From: Verrucomicrobiota bacterium
Lineage (GTDB): Bacteria; Verrucomicrobiota; Verrucomicrobiia; Verrucomicrobiales; Verrucomicrobiaceae
NCBI GenBank assembly: GCA_023429545.1
Contig: JAEYUU010000622.1
Span: 1-5,465 of the forward strand
DNA length: 5,465 nucleotides
Direction of reading: 5' to 3'
This document shows positions 1-4,666 of the stretch, piece after piece (the first letter of the stretch is position 1; each line of letters opens with the position of its first letter). The notes beneath the pieces were generated by a model. The model ran no database searches, had not been told where the DNA came from, and saw only the letters and a program-made list of their open reading frames with translations. The position numbers and the translations under genes are program-made.

Positions 1-1344
1 AAGCGCCCCGCAGCAACCCTTTCGCTCGGCATTCTGCCCATGCAGATTCAAGGGGACATCGTGAAGCCTGGTACCTATCCGCCCGGCTCGGCCAATTTCC
101 GCTACTGGAATGCTGCAGACGCACTCCGCCGCGCGCGGGACGTCTGGAAACCCCACCTTCCCGAAGGCCTGCAATGGCATGGAGGCGTGACCCTCGAGAT
201 CCAACTCGATGCCGGGGATGACCTGAATGCCTATTATGACCGCAAGACGCTGTCGTTCTATCGAGGCAACGTAAAGGGCAAGGATATCTACACGGCCGAC
301 AGCCCTGACGTGGTGGCCCATGAATTTGGTCATGCGGTACTGGATGCGCTGCGTCCGGATCTTTGGGACGCCGCCTTGGATGAGGTGGCAGCTTTTCACG
401 AATCCTTCGGGGATATCACCGCGCTCCTCAGTGCGATGCAACTTGAGTCGGTGGCGGACGCCGTGGTGAAGGAAACAGGTGGTCTACTCTACCAGAACTC
501 TTCGCTGTCCCGCGTGGCGGAGCAGTATGGCAAGGCGGTGTGCCTCCTCAATCCCAACTCCGCTCCGCCAGACTGCTTGCGCAATGCGGTGAATTCATTC
601 TTTTATCAGGAACCCATGCATCTGCCGTGCATGGCTCCTCACAACCAGCTCTCCTCCGAGCCACACTCCTTCTCGCGCGTGTTCACGGCAGGCTTCTTTG
701 AAGCCGTGGCCGGCATGCTGAAGGTGCACTCGGAGAAACCGAAGGCGGCGGATGTGCAGGCCGTGGCGAAGGATGCCGCGTCGTTGCTCGCGCGCGCGGT
801 GCGCTCTGCCGCCTTGAGCGCAGCGTTCTACAGTGAAGTGGCCGCGCAGGTAATCTGGGCGGACGCACCGCTCTTCAACGGGAAATATGAAGAGGTGCTG
901 CGCAGTGCTTTTGTGCGTCGTGGTCTGTTGAGTCTCGAAGCGGTGCGCAGCCTGCGCGCCGAGGCGGCTCGTGCGGTGAGCGCCGGCAAGCCCAACCAGC
1001 CAGGTGACGAGATGCCGCGGGGACGTGACATGATGATGCGAGCCAGTGCCTATGGCCTTGGTGAAGGCGCGCTGGTGGTGCGTACCGCCTCCTTCTCTCG
1101 ACGTGGCATGATTGCCCCTGCCGCCCCAGATGCCGGCAGTACTCCGGTGCCTGGTGTGGAGCAGGCCACGCAGTCCTTCCTGGAAACACTGTTCCGCAGA
1201 GGCCGCGTAGATTTCAGCCAATGCAAAGCCGGCCTCAGCAGCGTGCCCCACTCACACGTGAAGCGGAAGACCCACTACCTCGTGGAGCAGAATGGCCAGT
1301 ATCACCTGCGCCGCCGTTGCTTTGATGAGGGGATGGATTGGTGA
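1..1344 (+). CDS. Thermolysin-like (gluzincin) zinc metallopeptidase, 5' end outside the window
   Basis: Probable zinc endopeptidase. The frame is open to base 1 with no stop, so the true start is likely upstream; the first in-window ATG is at 40, and residue numbers count from it. Motifs: HEFGH at 94-98 (zinc ligands H94 and H98, general base E95), then ESFGD at 121-125, giving the third ligand E121 and a D four residues later, as in the thermolysin NEAISD segment. EPHSFSRVF near 207-215 could supply the transition-state histidine (H209). These fit the gluzincin clan (M4/M36-like) fold. The C-terminal half, from about 230, is Ala/Arg-rich and helical-looking, and I recognise no domain there; it ends in a basic segment with a late Cys. 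A signal peptide cannot be judged because the N-terminus is missing. A hairpin with a T-run follows 37 bases after the stop. Family is fairly sure; substrate unknown. Confidence 0.82.
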   Translation, partial: KRPAATLSLGILPMQIQGDIVKPGTYPPGSANFRYWNAADALRRARDVWKPHLPEGLQWHGGVTLEIQLDAGDDLNAYYDRKTLSFYRGNVKGKDIYTADSPDVVAHEFGHAVLDALRPDLWDAALDEVAAFHESFGDITALLSAMQLESVADAVVKETGGLLYQNSSLSRVAEQYGKAVCLLNPNSAPPDCLRNAVNSFFYQEPMHLPCMAPHNQLSSEPHSFSRVFTAGFFEAVAGMLKVHSEKPKAADVQAVAKDAASLLARAVRSAALSAAFYSEVAAQVIWADAPLFNGKYEEVLRSAFVRRGLLSLEAVRSLRAEAARAVSAGKPNQPGDEMPRGRDMMMRASAYGLGEGALVVRTASFSRRGMIAPAAPDAGSTPVPGVEQATQSFLETLFRRGRVDFSQCKAGLSSVPHSHVKRKTHYLVEQNGQYHLRRRCFDEGMDW

Positions 1345-1380
1345 GAAAGTAAGCAGTAAACAGTAGGTCAGTAACTAGAG

Positions 1381-1416
1381 CTGACGTGGCCCGAAACCGT
1401 GCTACGTCAGATTTTT
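1381..1416 (+). terminator. Rho-independent terminator-like hairpin after the metallopeptidase gene
   Basis: The left arm CTGACGTGGC (1381-1390) pairs with GCTACGTCAG (1401-1410), ten pairs with one G-U wobble, around a 10-nt loop. The stem is followed by A and then five T (1412-1416). This is a good intrinsic terminator shape for the upstream gene. It lies just five bases before the preferred ATG of the next plus-strand gene, so it might instead act as an attenuator, or as a DNA dyad (TGACGT/ACGTCA) bound by a regulator. Confidence 0.68.
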
Positions 1417-1421
1417 ACGCC

Positions 1422-1769
1422 ATGCCGGTCCAGAAGGTCAAAAACATGCTCCTCGCCCAGGACATGGGGCGGGCAACGAGGTTCTACACGAGTGTCTTTG
1501 GATTCCAGGAAGGCTTCGTCAGCGAACACTGGTCAGAGCTATTGTTCGGCGACGCCATCATCGCCTTTCATGGTGGCGGCGACGGGAAGACCAACGTCAC
1601 TGGATTAAGCATCCAGATGGATGACGCGGATACGACTTCCGAAGCGATCACCAAGGCAGGTGGCACCGTGCTGGAACCGCCGATGGAACGCGAAGGTGAG
1701 CCCATCAAACTCGGGAAGTTCCGCGATCCCGAAGGCAATGAGGTGATGTTGACAGAGTGGGTGGCGTAG
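1422..1769 (+). CDS. VOC-superfamily (glyoxalase/bleomycin-resistance fold) protein
   Basis: Small single-domain protein of 115 residues, the usual length of one vicinal-oxygen-chelate domain with two beta-alpha-beta-beta-beta modules. Module 1 starts VKNMLLAQDMGRATRFYTSV and continues FGFQ (about residues 6-29), the standard strand plus helix with the FY and GF signature. Module 2 has GLSIQMDD, then the EAITKAGGTVLEPP helix/turn and FRDPEGNEVML near the C-terminus. By eye against E. coli glyoxalase I, the four metal-ligand positions (H5, E56, H74, E122) appear as K, A, L and M, so it is probably not a classical metal-dependent glyoxalase and may bind or sequester a small molecule. I prefer ATG 1422 over GTG 1386 because the earlier start lies inside a hairpin arm and adds residues outside the fold. 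No clear Shine-Dalgarno sequence is visible. The substrate cannot be inferred. Confidence 0.86.
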   Translation: MPVQKVKNMLLAQDMGRATRFYTSVFGFQEGFVSEHWSELLFGDAIIAFHGGGDGKTNVTGLSIQMDDADTTSEAITKAGGTVLEPPMEREGEPIKLGKFRDPEGNEVMLTEWVA

Positions 1770-1844
1770 TGCCATTTTCCAGAGCATGCTCGCAAAGGTC
1801 AAACGCTGGTTTCCTCCTCAAAACATCCGTCCAGGTTTCGTGTG

Positions 1845-2087
1845 ATGATGAGTTTTTGCATCGTGTTCTTCGTGGTAAACATGGCCATGCTGCTATTCTG
1901 CAGATCAGTGGCAGCGGGGTTTCACAAAAACTATGCACAACGGCGCGCAGTCCTTCATGCAAAGGATCAGCACAAACTTTTCAATGCATTTTTTCCAGTG
2001 CTTTCCGAACGGCGGATCTTATTGACGGTGGTTGTCATTGGAAGCCTGAATGCTGTAACAGCAGTTGTCATTGGTTGTCTTCTGTAG
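1845..2087 (+). CDS. Small two-helix membrane protein, function unknown
   Basis: Putative 80-residue protein that I do not recognise. Two hydrophobic segments are visible, about residues 3-19 (SFCIVFFVVNMAMLLFC) and 57-80 (rich in I, L, V, T, A, G). The loop between them is basic, with several R, K and H, so by the positive-inside rule the loop would be cytoplasmic and both ends periplasmic. GTG 1842 and ATG 1848 are in-frame alternative starts; ATG 1845 has a weak AGG at 1833-1835. The gene follows the VOC gene by 75 bases on the same strand and converges with the laccase-domain gene. Its third codon positions look less GC-rich than its neighbours. A hydrophobic frame can arise by chance, but the paired-helix pattern and the lack of a better frame make a real gene more likely than not. 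Confidence 0.5.
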   Translation: MMSFCIVFFVVNMAMLLFCRSVAAGFHKNYAQRRAVLHAKDQHKLFNAFFPVLSERRILLTVVVIGSLNAVTAVVIGCLL

Positions 2088-2093
2088 AGGTCC

Positions 2094-2114
2094 TCTCGCA
2101 GTCCTCCCGCGAGA
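2094..2114. terminator. Weak hairpin between convergent genes
   Basis: TCTCGC (2094-2099) and GCGAGA (2109-2114) form a perfect 6-bp inverted repeat around a 9-nt loop, in the 39-base gap between two converging genes. There is no T-run on either side, so termination is only suggested by its position. Confidence 0.25.
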
Positions 2115-2126
2115 CAACGTAATCCC

Positions 2127-2783
2127 TCACCTCCTCCCCAACAGCGCGAGCATCCGTCCCGTTTTTCCCTTCTCCATCCGGTAGCTGTAATAGCGCGTGA
2201 GGTCAGACGAGGTGCAGGTGCCGTCATCATGGATCTGACTGGAGGGCACTCCGGCTTCGCGGGCCTGGTCCCGAATAGCGGCGGCGAAGTCGACCTCATA
2301 CGCGGGTGGGCGAATGCAGGGCGAAAGCTGAACGACGAGATTCTCGGGTCGGGTGCCGAACTTCTCCTTCATCAATGCGATGCCGGCGCCGGTAATGTTT
2401 TGCTCCGTGCCTTTCTTCCCGGAATGCAGCACACCAAAAGCGCCACTCACAGGATCCGCGAGGTATACGGCACAACAGTCCGCGACGTAGATGCCGATCA
2501 TGAGGCCGGGCTTGTCTGAGATAAGGCCATCCATCTCGGCGGCGGGCTCGCTTCTGGCTTCTTGCACGATCGCGATTCCGTTGCCATGCACCTGGCAGGC
2601 GGTGGCTAGGGCAGATGATGAGAAGCCCAGCTTGGCCACCACCTCCTGATGCCACACCGTCAGGCGGCGGAGGGCTTCATCGCGATCCACCTTCACATCG
2701 ATTTCGGGATGTCGGAGCGTGAAGGCGTGAACGAATGGAGGAAGTGCCTCGAGACTGGGGAAAGTGGTGGTCAGTGGTCTCAT
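2127..2783 (-). CDS. pgeF: Laccase-domain protein of the PgeF/YfiH family (peptidoglycan editing factor, polyphenol oxidase/purine nucleoside phosphorylase-like)
   Basis: 218 residues from ATG 2783. Family marks: CQVHG with the first zinc ligand His (residue 66 from this start), a DGL segment, ADCC with the Cys ligand (103), and LHSGKKGT with the second His ligand (120), followed by SPCIRPPAYEV and a C-terminal RYYSYR...TGRML block. The His-Cys-His set matches E. coli YfiH H71, C107 and H124. Members, including human LACC1, have been linked to purine nucleoside cleavage, multicopper-oxidase-like activity and removal of mis-incorporated residues from peptidoglycan precursors; which applies here is not visible. 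Unusual: the common HAGWRGT is HSGKKGT and the common GPCI is SPCI. An upstream in-frame GTG at 2816, with an AAGG nearby, would add 11 residues; ATG 2783 fits the family start better. No signal peptide, so cytoplasmic. Confidence 0.9.
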   Translation of the reverse strand: MRPLTTTFPSLEALPPFVHAFTLRHPEIDVKVDRDEALRRLTVWHQEVVAKLGFSSSALATACQVHGNGIAIVQEARSEPAAEMDGLISDKPGLMIGIYVADCCAVYLADPVSGAFGVLHSGKKGTEQNITGAGIALMKEKFGTRPENLVVQLSPCIRPPAYEVDFAAAIRDQAREAGVPSSQIHDDGTCTSSDLTRYYSYRMEKGKTGRMLALLGRR

Positions 2784-2860
2784 GCGTGCGATGCGGGAGA
2801 AGATGCATGCGGGCACTGAGCCTTGCGAGCGTCACTTGATTTTTCACGGTCAAAGCGCAG

Positions 2861-2886
2861 AAAGGCAGGGATTGCTCCCTGCCTTT
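2861..2886 (-). terminator. Perfect 11-bp hairpin downstream of the MarR gene
   Basis: AAAGGCAGGGA (2861-2871) and TCCCTGCCTTT (2876-2886) are exact reverse complements around a 4-nt loop, and flanking bases could extend the stem imperfectly. It lies 39 bases beyond the marR-type stop on the minus strand and upstream of the laccase-domain gene. The U-run is short (the TTT ending the stem), so it is a likely but not textbook terminator separating the two minus-strand genes. Confidence 0.55.
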
Positions 2887-2925
2887 CCTGTGCAACTCAG
2901 TATATTTCGTGACGCGGCGGCCTGC

Positions 2926-3381
2926 CTATTGCATGGCCACTGCGGTGTCGCCACGATAGTTGGCGACCAAAGTGTCTACATCGTATGAGTTGGTCTCCTG
3001 CATGGCCTCCGCCACGCGTTCTTGGAGGGCGCTGCGGAGTTTGGAAACGAGCTCAAGGCCCTTCGTGGTGATGCGTACCAAGACCTTGCGACGGTCATCG
3101 GCGGCATGCATGCGCTCCACGTAGCCGAGCTTTTCCAAGCGATCGACGAGTCCGGTGGCTGCTGCGGTAGAATGCCCCATTTTGCGGGCGATGTCGGTCA
3201 TCGTGAGGTCACGAGACGTACCTAGGTAGCTCATCAGATAGAACTGAGCGAAGGAGATGTTCCCACGGCTCAGATCCTTCGAAAGGTTGAGCAGGAACTC
3301 CCGCTGACTGAAAAGAATGAAATCGGCAACCTTCCCGGGATCTCGGAGGGAGGACTGCTTTGTTCCGTTTGCTGTGGCCAT
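2926..3381 (-). CDS. MarR-family winged helix-turn-helix transcriptional regulator
   Basis: 151 residues, typical MarR length. The first 45 residues form the N-terminal dimer helix (around DFILFSQREFLLNLSKDL). Next comes the winged helix-turn-helix: LTMTDIARKMGHSTAAATGL (about 59-78) as helix-turn-helix, the VDRLEKLGYVER continuation (79-90), and the DDRRKVLVRIT wing (95-105), which carries the signature D-x-R-[RK] residues. The C-terminal helix completes the dimer interface. It should act as a cytoplasmic dimer binding a palindromic operator and released by a small ligand. ATG 3381 has no clear Shine-Dalgarno. The gene has a long AT-rich upstream region with palindromes, so autoregulation is likely. 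The next gene downstream (laccase domain) has the same orientation but is separated by a hairpin. Regulon and ligand cannot be told. Confidence 0.92.
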   Translation of the reverse strand: MATANGTKQSSLRDPGKVADFILFSQREFLLNLSKDLSRGNISFAQFYLMSYLGTSRDLTMTDIARKMGHSTAAATGLVDRLEKLGYVERMHAADDRRKVLVRITTKGLELVSKLRSALQERVAEAMQETNSYDVDTLVANYRGDTAVAMQ

Positions 3382-3482
3382 GGCTGTCAGGGTTGATGAT
3401 TGACGGATGCTTACGGTCGTGGTGATGGGATAGCCTTGTTGAGGAAATAACCTTAACTATGGCGACCTTTAAGGGCAAGCCC

Positions 3483-3503
3483 TTTTTATAGAAACTATAA
3501 AAA
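3483..3503. promoter_or_regulatory. Candidate MarR operator palindrome
   Basis: TTTTTATAG (3483-3491) and CTATAAAAA (3495-3503) are perfect reverse complements around an AAA spacer. A dyad of about 20 bp upstream of a marR gene is the usual kind of site for autoregulation. It lies about 100 bases upstream of the ATG and overlaps the possible -10 element on the minus strand. Binding is inferred from position and symmetry only. Confidence 0.42.
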
Positions 3504-3521
3504 ACTGAAAACTAAAACAAT
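3494..3521 (-). promoter_or_regulatory. Possible promoter of the marR-type gene
   Basis: Read on the minus strand, ATTGTT (3521-3516) and TATAGT (3499-3494) are separated by 16 bases, resembling sigma-70 -35 and -10 boxes. The -10 lies within the palindrome at 3483-3503, which would suit repression by the regulator. The region is AT-rich, so chance matches are easy. Confidence 0.3.
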
Positions 3522-3539
3522 TTTGTTGGTGCCATCTGA

Positions 3540-3555
3540 CTGTTAAGAATAACAG
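3540..3555. repeat. Inverted repeat CTGTTA/TAACAG
   Basis: Perfect 6-bp arms around AGAA. A second nearby pairing, ATCTG (3535-3539) with CAGAT (3553-3557), competes with it. Possible second operator upstream of the marR-type gene; role unknown. Confidence 0.35.
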
Positions 3556-3739
3556 ATTATCACAGCGCAGCAAGAGAATATTTTGTAATTGATTAACAAA
3601 AGGAAAAACTTTTTCAATTTTGAGAATGAGAAGCTTGCGACTCTATTTTGCTGACGGTTAGGCATTTAGAAGTGAATACATGATTGATTACGGGTTAAAG
3701 CTGTCCGCGTTGCGACGATGGAATATCAAAAACTCCGGT

Positions 3740-3794
3740 GATTTCACGCTGCGGACGTCTTAACGGTGCTGTCGACTACTTGCCGCGTGAAATC
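3740..3794 (-). terminator. Long-loop inverted repeat downstream of apbE, possible terminator
   Basis: GATTTCACGC (3740-3749) and GCGTGAAATC (3785-3794) are perfect 10-bp reverse complements, extendable by a G-U and a G-C pair, around a 35-nt loop. It starts 23 bases beyond the apbE stop. On the minus strand the stem is followed, after seven bases, by TTTTT (plus-strand AAAAA at 3728-3732). The distant T-run and large loop make it an unusual terminator; a regulatory or small-RNA structure is an alternative. Confidence 0.35.
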
Positions 3795-3817
3795 GCGCTC
3801 TACCGTGGCCGTGCAAG

Positions 3818-4666
3818 TCAATCAAGCACCGCCTCAATGAGCTCCTGACGCCTGCAAAAGTCGCTGATTTCCTCGACGGACATGATGGTAAATGCCGTCG
3901 AAAGTGCATCACTCAAGGCGGCGGTAGGTGCGATGGCCCAGATGCGCTTCTTTTTGATCGGAGCTGGCCGCTTGGTGCGCGGGTTCATGATGTGAGCTCC
4001 TTTCACTGCAAATCCGCTCGCGCTGATTGCACGATCCTTGAGGAGCAGGGCTCGTTTCTTGTTCCCGTTGCCGACCGTGACGTACCAGCCGTCCTCAGAT
4101 TGGCTGCAACCCAGGGCCAGAACGCTGCTGTCACCCGCATTGAGCAGCGCGTTTTGGATGCCGTAGTCATGCAGCACCTGCACTGCCTGGTCCAGGGCAT
4201 AGCCTTTGCCCACGGCACCGAGGTCCAGCACCGGTTCATCGACATGCACGGTCACGAAGCCGTCGTCCGTGGTCTCAAAGACATTCATCCCTACGCGAGC
4301 CCGGGCATAGTCCACCTCGATGTGATGGGGCACGCGCTGGCTGCCGTCGTCGTTGCGATACACCCGCATCAGTGGTCCCACCGTGATATCAAATGCGCCA
4401 CCAGTCTCCGTGTGCACGGCCTTGGCGAGTTGCAGGCAGTCCAGCGTGGCGAGTCCGATGGGGCATGACTCGCCCTTCTTCATGTGATTGATGCGCCAGA
4501 TGTCTGACCCTGGCTTGAACCGGCTGAGCTCCAGTTCCAGCCGGTCGATCTCCTCCCACACGGCGGCGGTGGCCTGTGCTGCGTAGGTTCCTTCCACATC
4601 TTCTTGGGCGATGGTCACCTCAAACTCGGTGGCCATCGCGTGATGTTTGGCGCGATAGGGGGTCAC
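3818..4666 (-). CDS. apbE: ApbE-family FAD:protein FMN transferase
   Basis: 282 residues. ApbE attaches FMN from FAD to a Ser/Thr of target flavoproteins in a Mg-dependent reaction. Motifs in order: HAMATEFEV (9-17, in place of the usual MGT), LSRFKPGSDIWRIN (47-60), GGAFDITVGPL (89-99), LDLGAVGKGYALDQA (147-161), ALLNAGDSS (173-181), ISASGF (214-219), HIMNPRT (225-231) and LSDALSTAF (251-259), whose D253 and T257 match the D...T metal-binding pair of the family. No signal peptide or lipobox is visible, unlike the many exported lipoprotein ApbEs, so it may act in the cytoplasm; cytoplasmic ApbEs that flavinylate soluble reductases are known. The start is GTG 4666, overlapping the upstream TGA in a GTGA; ATG 4636 would cut into the first strand. 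No [SD]GAT[ST] target motif appears in the window's proteins, so the substrate lies elsewhere. Confidence 0.93.
   Translation of the reverse strand: MTPYRAKHHAMATEFEVTIAQEDVEGTYAAQATAAVWEEIDRLELELSRFKPGSDIWRINHMKKGESCPIGLATLDCLQLAKAVHTETGGAFDITVGPLMRVYRNDDGSQRVPHHIEVDYARARVGMNVFETTDDGFVTVHVDEPVLDLGAVGKGYALDQAVQVLHDYGIQNALLNAGDSSVLALGCSQSEDGWYVTVGNGNKKRALLLKDRAISASGFAVKGAHIMNPRTKRPAPIKKKRIWAIAPTAALSDALSTAFTIMSVEEISDFCRRQELIEAVLD

Larger units (their letters stand above)
3382..3817. other. Long intergenic region with an AT-rich centre and several inverted repeats; no convincing gene
   Basis: The region between the marR-type start and the apbE stop holds no ORF that I trust. About 3480-3680 is markedly AT-rich compared with the GC-rich genes around it. 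Inverted repeats: AAGGGC/GCCCTT at 3471-3484 (2-nt spacer), TTTTTATAG/CTATAAAAA at 3483-3503, CTGTTA/TAACAG at 3540-3555, GAAAAA/TTTTTC at 3603-3615, and GATTTCACGC/GCGTGAAATC at 3740-3794. ATTGATTA occurs twice (3588-3595 and 3683-3690). The marR side probably holds its promoter and operator; the apbE side probably holds a terminator. Some stretches may be an unrecognised small RNA or remnant. Confidence 0.7.

Noticed and set aside
595..1251. 218-codon open frame on the minus strand
   Set aside because: It lies wholly inside the metallopeptidase gene on the opposite strand, is rich in His, Arg and Gly, and has no recognisable motif. This is typical of antisense frames in GC-rich coding DNA.
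1354..1373. Three CAGTA copies spaced 7 and 8 bases apart
   Set aside because: Short, irregular and confined to a small gap after a stop codon. It is more like simple-sequence drift than an operator array or CRISPR-like repeat.
1386..1421. Earlier GTG start for the VOC gene
   Set aside because: It lies inside the left arm of the 1381-1410 hairpin, adds 12 residues outside the VOC fold, and has no clear ribosome-binding site.
1782..1791. 10-bp palindrome GAGCATGCTC downstream of the VOC gene
   Set aside because: No loop or T-run, and single palindromes of this length are common in random sequence; not enough to call a site.
1757..2122. 121-codon open frame on the plus strand
   Set aside because: It overlaps the end of the VOC gene and the two-helix frame. 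Its product is Cys/Ser-rich with no hydrophobic pattern or motif, so the 1845-2087 frame is better supported.
3656..3664. GTTAGGC resembling an integron attC core (GTTRRRY)
   Set aside because: No matching RYYYAAC partner at a suitable distance and no imperfect dyad around it, so it is a chance match.
3680..3763. 27-codon ATG frame in the marR-apbE gap
   Set aside because: Too short, no ribosome-binding site, no recognisable feature; expected by chance in 436 bases.
3992..4468. 158-codon open frame on the plus strand
   Set aside because: It is antisense to apbE, whose motifs are unambiguous; the frame's own product is His/Val-rich with no family signature.
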